Origin: Gnetum montanum
Taxonomy: Eukaryota; Streptophyta; Gnetopsida; Gnetales; Gnetaceae
Reading direction: 5' to 3'
DNA length: 64,000 nt
NCBI GenBank assembly: GCA_015680685.1
Contig: MNCI01001040.1
Coordinates: 372,285 to 436,284, forward strand
In this document: positions 1 to 11,100 of the stretch, one piece after another
How positions within the stretch are numbered: the first letter of the stretch is position 1
How the letters are laid out: each line of letters starts with the position of its first letter
The notes under the pieces: generated by a model
What the model saw: the letters and a program-made list of their open reading frames with translations, nothing else
Told to the model about the DNA's origin: nothing
The model's database searches: none
Program-made: the position numbers and the translations under genes

Positions 1-461
1 CCAAGTGTGGAATTGTATGTATGCAAATTGCTTAAGACTTTCTTAAACAAAAAATGCTTAACTTGCTAAAAAAATTCTAGGACCTCCAAATGATGTTTGA
101 GGTTGGCTTTTATAGGATCTTTGGGCCATGAATGGAGCTACAAATTGGCTATGGTTTGGCTACAAATTTGCTGCAAATTTAGGTGAGATGGGTGCCAAAT
201 TTTGGGGGTCACTATACATAGTAAGTGCTTCTCCCCACCCCCGCAAAACCCAAATATAGATACTAGGTGACGTTTTCACTTGGGGAATGAGGCTTAGATC
301 ACTTATGAGGCATTCTTCAATTCCAAAAGTATAAAGTATGTGAAATTGCCCATTATGGGTTATAATTTTCATATTTACAATTAAAGTTTACCTTGGGTTT
401 CATGGGGTAAAAGCTACATGATGAATATTGGTTATAATATGCAAAATTTTATGGTGTTTTA
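1..461 (-). mobile_element. 3' LTR of element A, 5' part only (runs off window)
   Basis: On the minus strand this begins just after a polypurine tract, with a start (TTAAAACACC) that aligns with the TGAAACACC starts of the other LTRs here (27,749; 34,719; 52,438; 53,371), followed by a similar AAATTTTG stretch. A TATA-like CCTATAAAAGCC lies at 105-116, about 350 bp into the LTR. Further downstream this LTR does not resemble the B and C LTRs and lacks their hairpin array, so A belongs to a diverged subfamily. The 3' part of the LTR is outside the window. Confidence 0.55.
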
Positions 462-462
462 A

Positions 463-480
463 TGGGCCCCTCTTTGTTGG
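463..480 (-). other. Polypurine tract of element A
   Basis: Minus strand reads CCAACAAAGAGGGGCCC directly before the LTR start. The AAAGAGGGGC core is shared with element C (34,721-34,733) and nearly with element B (27,732-27,746). This is the expected plus-strand DNA primer site next to a 3' LTR. Confidence 0.55.
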
Positions 481-594
481 TGCCTAGAGGAATTGACCAA
501 AGAGGCACTCACAAATAATACAAAATGCCACTACATATTATAATGATCTAATGCATGCATGCCACATGAGAATTATGCTATCTAGATCACCAAT

Positions 595-672
595 GATGCT
601 AGTTTAAGGCCATGACACCAATTTAAGGTCCTAATAGGTTGTGTTGCCAGTTTAAGATCATAGAAAACCAAT
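595..672 (-). repeat. Boundary minisatellite, 3' UTR of element A
   Basis: About two to three diverged units of the 30-45 bp repeat whose core reads CTAGTTTAAGGYCNTAGTGG on the plus strand here. It sits between the pol stop (714) and the polypurine tract, the same place as the much longer arrays of element B (25,525-26,085) and element C (36,230-36,660). Confidence 0.5.
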
Positions 673-713
673 GAAAGTAGGCTCATTTGTTGAAAATCTG
701 TCAACTACATGTA

Positions 714-3700
714 TTATGGTTTTAGATAGGAATGGTTGATCAAATTGGCTAGCTCATTTCCATCCATGTCAGCTATTCTAAATGCTCCATTCATGTAGGC
801 TCTAGTGATAAGGAAGGACCCTTCCTAGTTGGCTGAGAATTTGTTTGTGTGTTCAAGAATGACCTTGAGGACTAGGTCCCCCTCCTTGATCTTGCACATG
901 GTCAAGTCATGGTGATGTTTTTACTTCTACCTCTCTTGATAGTGCTTGATGTGAGCAAGCACTTGCATATGCCACTCCTCCATCGAATCCAAGACTACCA
1001 CTTGCAACTCCTTGCTCTGCTCATCATTGATGAAGTGGGTCAAGGCTACTCAGAGTGATGGCACTTGAAATTCAATAGGTGAAACAAATTTAGAATCATA
1101 AATAAGGCTATACCAGGTCATGCTAGTTTCCATGTGATAGGTTGTTCTATATGTTCATAGTGCATGGAAAAGCCACTCATGTTGCTTTTTGTTGCTATTG
1201 TTGAGCATCTTCTTGAGTAATGGCCTTGTTGCTTACTTCTACTTATCCATTGGCTTAAGGGTAGTAAGGTGATGAGAAAGAATGCTTAATGCCTAGTTCA
1301 TGATAGAAATCCTTGGTTTCTTGGCTACTAAATTAAGGCCCATTATTTTGTAACTATGGTTGTGGGTATGCAAAAATGAGCTATAATGTTTTCTAGGATA
1401 AATTTGAAAACTTGTTTAGATGTGGTCTTTCTTAGAAGAATGTCCTCAACCCACTTGGTAAAGTATTCGATTGCAGTAATGATGAAGCTATGCCCTGTTG
1501 TAGACTTAGGTGCTATAGGTTTGAAGATATTCAACTCCATTGTTGAAAAAACCATGTTATTTAAGTTGTATGTAACTTGGTTGGTGATACATGTATCAGG
1601 TTGCTATATTGTTGGCATTTGTCACATCACTTAACCTTTTGCAAGGAGTCCTTTTTCATATGGGGCCAATAGTAGCCTAATTGTCTAATCTTAGTGGCCA
1701 TGACTCTAGGTCATATATGTCCTCCACAAACTCCCTCATGAACCTCCTCTAGGACTGTTCTAGCTTTAGTTTTACCTAAGCACTTTAGGAGTATGCCATA
1801 ATAGGATCATCAACATAATGTGTTATCACCTACGATGACATACTACTTCGATCGCATGCTTATGGCATCCTTTTGAGTAGTCAAGCCTTGTGAGGATTTA
1901 TCATGCATAAGGTAACATTTGATATTTTCATACCACTCCTTGGAAGGAGCAATATGAATGACAACCATAAAGGTATCCTTAGTGTTCTGTGTGATGTGAG
2001 AAGCACAATCCATAGTTAAGGTTGGCAACTTGTTAAACACATTTGGCATCACACTAAGGGCTAAATGTTACAATTGCATCAACTATGGAATTTTTGTTTT
2101 AAGGTATGTGTTGGATATCAATATCTATGAGTTGTTGTAATAATTGGTTCCCTAGGTCATAGTAAGGTTGTAAGTGCTTAGCTTTGCATGCATAGAATTC
2201 AGTTACTTGGTTAACCATGAGTTGAAAATCACCTTGGATGGCTAGGAATCTAATTCCTAGGTCATGAGATACCATTATCCCTCTAATCAAACCCTCAAAT
2301 TCTACTATGTTGTTGGTGCATGGGAACCAAAAATGATAGGCAAAGGATTGGATTTAATTAGATGGAAATCTTACGATAGTAGTAGCACTAACCCGATGGG
2401 TGGTTGAAGCTCTATCAAAATTCATGATTCCCTCATACCCATTAGGCACTTGGCTAACTATGTTAATGTGTTCATTAAGAAACTTAGGATCAATGGCTAC
2501 TTGGTTACCAATAGGTGAAACTGTGATTTGTACAACAATATATTTACCTTTTATTGATGATTGAAAGACGTAATGAAGGTTGAAATCTATAGTTATGACT
2601 TTCCATTGGGCTATGCGGCTACTTTCGTAAATGTTGGTCATTATAGCTCTAAGTATGTTTTCCTTTCAAATTACATTGACTTGGCTTTTGAAGAGGTAGT
2701 ATCTTCATCTCTTCAAAGAGAAGGCTAGTGCTAAACAATACTTTTCCACCTCATTGTATCAAGTTTTGTGAGAAACTAGCATGTCGCTAAGGTAGTATAC
2801 AAGAATTTCTACTTCATCATCATGTTTTTGATAGAGTAGAGAGGTAATGGATGTATCGTAGATGGCAAGATAAATGTAAAATGGTTTACCCTCTTATAGA
2901 GGATAGACTGTCAATAGTTTTGTCAACTCTTGCTTAAGGTTTTCAAAGGAATTTTGGAATTGAGCTATTCATTCATAGTAAACTCCTTTCTTAAGTAAGT
3001 GTTGCATGGGCTATAACTTATCTGTAAGCCTAGCGATAAACCTACAAATAAGTTGTAATCTACCTTGTAATCCCTAAAGCTCTATAAGGTTGGTAGGTGC
3101 TACCAATTTTGGATATGGCTTTAACCTTATTTGGATCTATGTGTATCCCTACTTCAAAGACCACAAAGCCAAGCATCTTACCAATATTGATAGTAAAGAC
3201 ACACTTCTTAGGGTTGAGCCTAAGCTCATATTTGAGGCATTGTTTAAGAATAAGATCAAGGTCATTAGCATGATCATCAGCTATCTTAGACTTCATGACT
3301 ATGTCATCTACATAATCATTAAGCAAACCTAACATGTAATCACTAAAGATATAGGTCATGACTCTTTGGTATGTCACTCCAGCATTCTTAAGACCAAAGG
3401 GAATCATGGTATGACAAAAAGTACTCCATGGAGTCATAAAGGTCATGTTGAGCTAGTGCTCTAGGTTGATCCTAATTTGCTTATATCCCAAGAATCCATC
3501 CATAAAGGACAATAAAGCATGTCTGGATATAGGATCAATAAGTGGATCAATACTAGGCAAAGGGAAGTCAGTCTTGATGGTTGCTTTATTTAGGTCTTGA
3601 AAATTAATGCAAATATGGATACTCCCATCTTTCTTAGAGACTACCACTATGTTGGAAATCCATTCTACATCATCGAAAACCCTAATGAAACCTACTTGGT

Positions 3701-4221
3701 AAAGCTTTGAGATTTCATTGTGAACTACCAAGGTCAAATAAAGTCTAATCTTGCATAATTTTTGCTTAATTGATCTAATGCTAGGATCAATTATGATGTT
3801 GTGCTAGACTAGACATGGGTCTAGGATCAATATATCTTCATATAATTAGGCAAATTCCTTAATGTTACTTTGTAAGACTTTGGTGATGTCTTGGGCATAT
3901 TCAAGCTCTCATGAGAAACTTAGTTTTAAGGGTGTTCTCCTCACCAATATCTGTTGTGATAGGAACCTCAGCTAGAGAATCTTTGGTTATGTCTCTCACT
4001 TCTAAGTTAAGGGTTTTGACTAGGTTTTCAAGCCATTCTAGAGGATTCTCTATTGCAAATATGTGATCTACAAGAATTTTAGGCTTAAGATCTAAGCAAT
4101 TAGGGTTGATACACTATTTCATATTACCATTAGATCCATGTAGATACAAAGGTAAATTGATTTTCTCCCAGGTACTCATACATTGATCCTGCATATCAAC
4201 CAAAAGCATATTAAGTGGCAC
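714..4221 (-). pseudogene. Ty3/gypsy pol remnant (RT, RNase H, integrase) of element A
   Basis: Decayed copy of the polymerase polyprotein that would reverse-transcribe and integrate the element. Reading leftward, an N-terminal linker starts near an ATG at 4,209. The RT core spans about 3,737-3,060 and includes FPLPSIDPLID and a YVDD catalytic box at 3,303-3,314. RNase H-like sequence (FDRAST) follows at 2,641-2,099, then the integrase zinc-binding region at about 1,850-1,620 and the integrase core at 1,600-1,340 (FTKWVEDILLRKTTS). The C-terminus ends near 714 in a NHSYLKP motif shared with elements B and C. Stops and frameshifts are frequent, and the frame changes repeatedly in the RT half. 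Homology to B (22.0-25.5 kb) and C (36.7-40.2 kb) holds over the whole length. The protease is not fused upstream; it lies 10 kb away. Confidence 0.85.
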
Positions 4222-4240
4222 CTAGGTAAAAGTGAATAAA
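4222..4240 (-). promoter_or_regulatory. Putative 3' splice site upstream of RT ORF (element A)
   Basis: The minus strand reads a pyrimidine-rich stretch (TTCACTTTTACCTAG) ending in AG immediately before the RT reading frame. Equivalent sites occur at 22,000-22,019 in B and about 40,177-40,200 in C. By analogy with Ogre elements, which splice out an intron between protease and RT, this could be the acceptor of a very large sense-strand intron. The donor was not identified. Confidence 0.3.
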
Positions 4241-4389
4241 CAATGTTAACATTTCATAAAGCATATGCAAATCTAATGTAATCAAGGCCATCCAAGGTCA
4301 TTAATGAGATAAGATTAACTCATTAAGGTCAAACAAGGAGAAGTATAAAGAGTAAGGTTACAAATGATTAACAAATGTCACAATTTTGC

Positions 4390-4770
4390 TAGTTTAGTGC
4401 CTTAGTAGGGTGTGATGCCAGTTTATAGCCTTGGTGAACTATGATGTTAGTTTAAGGCCTTAGTGGGCCATGGTCACATGGTGTCAAGTGTTGGTTAGGA
4501 AAGTTCAAACCCCACTATTTGATATCATTTAAATGCCAAACAAAGGAAAATAGATTTGTAATAAGACAAACAAAGAACATATAAGGCTGTATAAAGGGTA
4601 TAGAAGGTCAACCATGTCATCAAGGCAACATAAGTCCAAAAATAAGCCAAAACATTACTTAATAAGGAAAAAATCAAGCAAAATTGGTTATATATGATAA
4701 AATTTGGTTAATATAGGCCAAAAATGGTTATGTTTTGCTAGTTTTAGACCTTAGTAGACCATGTTTTAAG
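4390..4770. repeat. Boundary minisatellite between RT ORF and antisense gene (A)
   Basis: Diverged units with GTTTAAGGCCTTAGTGGGCC-type cores lie at about 4,395-4,490, with a further partial unit near 4,735-4,770. They separate the pol 5' end from the promoter side of the antisense gene, matching 21,770-21,895 in B and 40,265-40,480 in C. Confidence 0.5.
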
Positions 4771-4849
4771 GCTACAAGTTATTAGGTGAGTTTTGGCATC
4801 AATTAGGACTATTTCTAGGTTATTTAGACTCAAAAATCTAATGTTTTGA

Positions 4850-7520
4850 AGCTTTCACATTGGGCTCAACATGGAAATAGGGACCCTTAGTATGGAGACT
4901 AAGGAATATAAATTTTGGGATGCTTAGAGGTTCAAGATTGAGGTCTTGGAACCTTCCCAAGGCAACATAGGGTTAGATCCATCAAAATGAGGCTCTCCAA
5001 AGGCCTATAAAGGCAAAAAAGTAGGTTCTAAATCCTTATCCCCATATTTTTATGATAGCCAACATGGAAAAGAGTGGTGTTCATTATGGGGAAACAAAAT
5101 TCAAGTAAAAATAAAGGTAAAAAATTGGTCAAATAGGTAGTTGGATTCCAGATCTAGAACTCATGCATCTCTTGGTTTCATTCTAGGGCAATTTGAGGTC
5201 ATTTTAAGGGTCAATAGGTGTTGAAATGGCTTTCCCCCATTTTTCCATGTTGGGAATAGTATCATCAACATTGAAAAATAAAGGCATACTTATTTTATGA
5301 ATTTAGAGTGATTTTGAGGCACTTTCACTAGGTTTCTAAGACCCTAGGGCTGCATACTTTTATTCTACAAGTTTTTGGTTGATTTTGGGCATGTTTGAAG
5401 GCTATTTAAGGGTATGTAAGGTCTTACTCCCTATTTCCATGCTAGGGGGAGTTACTCTAGCATGGAAGAATAGGGGAAATGGATTTTAAAGGTTGAAATA
5501 AGGTTAGAAAATAAAAATATTGAGGTCATGAGGTCCTAAGCTTCTCCAGCAAAGATATTTGGCTTTTGGGAGTGTTTTCTTACCTCCAAAAGTGGAAAAG
5601 CAAAATTTTCCCCTTGTTTCCATGCTAGGGAATTTACTCTAGCATTGAAGAAGTAAGAACCTTAGATATAAACCAATGTGGATCATAATTAACCATGCAT
5701 GTTACCTCCCAGGGTTGCCAGGATCAACAACTATGGATCAATGTTAGAATTTAGTAGTTTTGGGTACTACTAAGTGGCTCTTTTTTCTTCTCCCCTTTCT
5801 TCCATGCTAGGGATACAGAGCTTAGCATCAAAAGGAAGGGGGAATGGATTTTTTTCCATCCAAGATTAGTTTTGTAAAGTTTAAGGGATCCAATAGCTAT
5901 TAATAGGATTCTAGAGTACATGAAAGGTCATATGATGTCATTCTAAGGTGTTCAGGAGTCCCAAAAACGTTTTTCCTTAAGTTTCCATGCTAGGTAAGCT
6001 ACCCTCAACATGGAAAAATGGATCCCTAGTGTGGGAGAACATGCATCTTGGATCTAGATCAATTTTAACCTTAATTGATTTTGCATGTCAACCTTCACAG
6101 CTACCAGGATCGAGGATTAGGGTTTAGTATTAAATTTTGGTAATATTTAGTATTTCTAAGTGTTTTTTAAACTTTCCCCCTTTTTCCACATTGGGGATTC
6201 TATGATCAACATGAAAAATTTAGGGAAAATCTTTTTGATCATTTTGGCCACTTTCATTTATGCAAGTAGGCTTCCAAGGTTGTTGGTGATGATGGTCAAT
6301 GCCTAGTGTCAAATTTTGGCTATCTTGAATGTTGATGAGTGGTTTTTAGGCTTCCCCCCATCCCCCCACCCCCTTTCCACATTACAAATTCCATTCTTAA
6401 TTTGGAAAAATTAGGGAAAATATTTCTGGTCATTTATGACCAATTTCAATCATGCTTGTAGGTTTCTAAGATCGTCGGTGTTGATTGCTACTACTTGATG
6501 TCGAAATTTGGTTGTGTAAAGGTTGATAAGGCATTTTTTGAAATTCCCCTATTTTTCCATGTTAGGACTTCCATGATTAGTGTGGAAAATTTATAGGAAA
6601 GAATTTTTTCATTTATGATCATTTTTTAACATGCATGTAGGCTTCCTAGGTTGCTGATGTCGCCTGCTATCATTTGACGTTGAAATCTGACTATTTCAAG
6701 GGTCACAAGGAATATTTTTGGCTTCCTCCATTTTTACATCTTGGGGCTTCCATGTTTAGTGTGGGAAATTTTGGGAAAATCTTTTCGATCACTTTTAGAC
6801 ATGTATGCATGCTTCTAAGGTTATTGGTGTTAGCCATTAGTGCCTAAGGTCAAGATCTAATTATTTTGAAGGCTATGAGGGGGCTTTTAGGATTTTTCCA
6901 TTTTTTTCATAATAAGGGTGAAAGTATTAGCATGAAAGGTATCTTCCCCAATCAAGAAAGTCAAATCTAAGCCAAATCAATAGTTGATCGACCATACATG
7001 TCAACCTCCAGGGTTGCTAGTGTCGATGATTAATGTTAGGTATCAAGATTTGATAGTTTGGAGGCTAGGCATGATGGCCCTAGCATGTATGAGAAGAGAA
7101 TAGTATTTTTGTACCATATTTGACACATTTTTATATTTAAAAAGCTCTAGAGGGTTTCGATAGGGTCCTAGGTTCATCAGGCATCAGGAAATGGTAACTA
7201 GGTCATCAATTTAGGTCATTTTTGGCCTTCCCCATCTATACACACTAAGGATGAGATTCTTAGCATGGAAGAAGCCTTCTCCACTATGGAACACATCAAA
7301 TACTATATTTTTATTATTTTTTACTTGTTTTAGCTAAGTTTGTTGAGGCTCTGAGGCTGCTAGAGATGCTTATAGGGATTTTAGGTTATGTGGGGCCCAC
7401 TTTGAGGTCAAACTTATGCTAGATGAGTGTTGGGAGGTAAAAGTGAGTGTTACACCCCTTCTTCCACACTCAATAGTATTTCCCCAACATGAAAACTTAT
7501 GGTTCTTAGCCTTGCTCATA
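4850..7520 (+). repeat. Array of about 14 hairpin-bearing ~185-bp repeats upstream of antisense gene A
   Basis: A diverged tandem array. Each unit contains a pyrimidine block, then TTCCATGCTAG, a short loop, and the complementary CTAGCATGGAA followed by a purine block. The clearest hairpin is at about 5,440-5,475. Others start near 5,228, 5,608, 5,790, 5,965, 6,175, 6,350, 6,545, 6,725, 6,890, 7,225 and 7,450, spaced roughly 165-210 bp. Several units also share a phrase of the type CATGCATGTAGGCTTCCAAGG before GTTG and GGTGTTGA. No coding potential is evident. The array ends about 600 bp before the first ATG of the antisense gene, which fits an upstream regulatory array, but function is unproven. 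Confidence 0.6.
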
Positions 7521-8101
7521 TTTTTCCCAATTTTGGAAACTCAAGACAAAAGAAGGTAAGTCTAGGTTACTAAGAATAGGAAGATATTATAATGCTAATG
7601 AATTTGAAGAAGAATGGACATTTTTGCATTATAAGCATGGAATTCCTAGTGTGGATGTATGAAGTCAAGGTTTCCATGATGTTTGAAGTGTCAAAATTGG
7701 CAAAAATCTCAGCATTGATGCAAATTTTGATCAAAAGTGAAGGCATAGGGTGGGGCCCAGAATTGAAAAATCTAAAATTTTAAAAATTATATTTTTTCCC
7801 ACCCAAAACCAACATGAGCTAGAAATTCCCCCCCTTTTCTTTAGTGCACTTATAGTTATGGTGCACTGAATTGGTAGCTAGGGCTTCGCTTAGGTTTTAG
7901 AATGGTTTTATATGTTAGATTTTGTAATTTTTGATCATAATTGTCTTTCTACAACAATAGCACATTGGATGAGAGCTTTGGTAGAGATTCTTATGGTAGC
8001 CACAACTAATATTTATCTTGGAAGCCTCCCATCTCCCCTATAGCTAATGTAGAATTCTTTTTTTTTTTCTAATTTTCATCTTCCTTAATGTTGAGCCTAC
8101 C
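7521..8101 (+). other. Leader/promoter region of antisense gene A; no gene seen
   Basis: Non-coding sequence between the hairpin array and the first ATG. It holds an imperfect inverted repeat, AGTGCAC separated by about 11 nt from GTGCACT (about 7,842-7,866). No convincing TATA box was found, unlike copy C. A 63-codon ORF inside (7,592-7,783) has no recognisable features and is probably chance. Confidence 0.35.
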
Positions 8102-11100
8102 ATGGCACCCAAACAAAGAGGAGGGAAGAGCAAAAGTCCCATAATTTAGAGGATGGATGAGCATTAAATGGATTTTTCAGAGGTTCCCAAGCCTATCTCT
8201 ATCCAGGCCCCATCTATCACTACTCCAAGGTAGGCACTCCCACCTGTTTTTGCCTATGTTTTTTGTGATTTTTCTAGTTTCTAACTTTCTAGATGTTGAG
8301 GCCATTTTTTAAAGTTTACTCCAATAGAGGGATTAAAATGAAATTTTGATGAAATTCCATCTCCTATTTTGGTTGCTCCCATGTAGATCTATAGTTCTTT
8401 TATCACTTTAGCTTTGTAGATTAGATTTTGAAAATAGGGCTTGTTGTTTTGTGCTTTTTTCTTAAAATCTTGGGGTATGGCCATTTTTCTCAAATATAAG
8501 CCTTAGTATTTATTAAAATTAAATTTCAACAAAATCCTACCCCATTATTTTGATGTAAATTTAAATTTTTTTAATGGTTTTGGCTATTTCGACCATTTTA
8601 ATGGCTATATGAAATTTAGGCTTTAGATTTCTAAAATTTTGCTATGAACAATCATGTCAAGTTGTGTATTTTTTTCCAATGAAACAACTATACACTTATA
8701 AACTAAAAGGTTATGAATTTTTAGCCCTTTGTTTAATATTTTTTATGGTTTTTGTCTTGTTTAATTTGGCTTCAAATTGAGGAAGTTATAGTTGTTTTCC
8801 TAACATTGAGCAATTAGGTTGTTTGTGCTACTTTTGTAATTTCATATAGATTTGTGAAATTTTCATAGGAAAAAGGCAAATGTTTTTGCTATTTCCTAGT
8901 CATGGCTACATAGTTTTTGGCTTCAGCTTTCCAATTAAGGTGGAATCACTCCAATTGGATTTAAAATGAATTTTTTATGAATTTTTTGCTATGGCTGTGT
9001 GTATTAAGGCAAAACTCATGGTTGTAATACATTACCCAAAATAGAAGTGGTTGATATGCTTAATTTTTCTTTTTCATGGCTACATGGCTTTTTCTAAGTT
9101 TATCATGCCTTTTCTAAATTTTTGCATAGTTTAGATGTTTTTTCCCAAACTTATGCATGCTTTGCATAATTTACATGCTTTTTCTAAACTTATTTTTGCT
9201 TTTTTCCAAATTTATGCATAATTTAGTTATTTTTTTAAATCTATGCATAATTTAGACTAAGATATAGTTTTGGCTATAATGTTTTAGCTATAAAGGCTAT
9301 GAAATAAGGTAACAATGCTCTTATGAAATTTCTTAAGCTAATTTAGATAAACATCTAAGAGCTTTTTACAGAAGCTAATTTCACCTCTGACTTAGGAAGT
9401 TTTTTTTTCTAAATTTTTTGAGAAATTCCAATTGGTCATGATGCAAGGATGTGCAAGGTTGTAATAGTTTTTTCTTGTGAAATTACTTAGACTAATGTAG
9501 AAAAATAGCTTAAATCTTTTTACAGAGGCTAATGTCACCTCTGACTAGATGTTCTGTCTAAATTTGCTAAGTAACTCTAATAGGTTGTATTGTTTTTTCT
9601 TTGAAAATTTGTAATAATGTTTTTTGTGGAATTATTTAAGCCAATTTAGATAAACACCTTAGAGATTTTTAGAGAGGCTAATTTCACCTTTGACTAGATG
9701 TTTTGTCTAAATTTGCTAAGTAACTCCAATTGGTCATGATGTTTTTGTTTTGTTTCATGCAAGGTCTTCTTGAGGCCTATTCTTATCATAGTGGACTTGC
9801 TTGGCATTTCATGCTACATTTTTCATTCCAATACCAATACTCCACCACATGACATACCTCTTGGGAAGCTCTCATTGTGGTTTCGGCCTAGGGCAAGGGA
9901 CTTTCTTGCCTACCTCCTTAGGAAATTTAGTGTGATGCTATGGTCACACTTGTCTATGGATGTAGTAGGGGTTGTTGTGGAGACCCTATTGCCTCGGGCC
10001 TCTAGACTAATTAATAGGTGTATTACTCACAAGCCACTACCTATGACTACAGGGGAACTAGTAGAGGCCATAAGTCCACACTACCTTACAGAGATTTGAT
10101 CGATGCACATAATACTGATAATACTAATAGTAGAATGTTGATAATACTCTAATGGTGGAACATAGAGTTCAAACATTATTCTAGAACCCACTAGGCACCA
10201 TGTATCGTCTACAAGGGTAAACATGGTTATTGTAACATTTTTATGGTTTTGTCTTGATTATCTTACTTAACATCATTAACTTAACTTCTTGCAAGTACAA
10301 GGTTAATGATCAAGGTCTGATTATTAATGATCAAACCCTAGTAGTGGTTTAAACTTCTTTGAATGAATTCACCAAGAATTCCCAAATTAGAGCCACTGTG
10401 TATCAATAGTTAAGAGGGGACTTTCATGAATACACCACCAGGTTTAACCTTTTATACAAAAAGTGTAAGGATGATGGGATGATGCACATTTTGTGGGTAG
10501 ATGTTGGTAACATGGATTAGACCCCTATAGCTAGAACCTTCACACCACAAAAGAAAAGTGAAGGTGAACATATAGCTTCTTGGTTGTTGAAATTTCTCAT
10601 ATTATTGTTAACCTTTGGTTATTACTTTGTAGGACCCTCCACATTAGCTAATAGTACTATACCACTTTCATGTTTGTGTCATGAGGATACCATCATCCTA
10701 AATTTTGGTGATGTGACATTAGTGTAGGAGTGGCTAAAGGGATAGGTACCTAGATATGTTCAAGCAAACATCTAGTGTGCTAGTTTCCTTGATGTATTTA
10801 TGACACTTATTCCTTCCATTCTTGCTATGGAAATGTTGCATGTTATCAACTCCTTTGATAAGGAGGATGGTCACTTTAGCACCATCATTCAAGGTGTTAA
10901 GGTGAACATTGACATAGGTGCTAGCCTCTTTTATGACTTGTTTGGTGTCTTTGCTAATGGGGCCAAGGTTCCCACTAGGATAGTAAGGGAATCGTGCTAT
11001 TCTATGGAACTTCTAGAGTGGCTTGGTGCTAGCATGGGCCACTTTGAAATTTTGATGGATAGCTTTACAAATCCTAATTCAAAGGAATTATATCCTTTGT

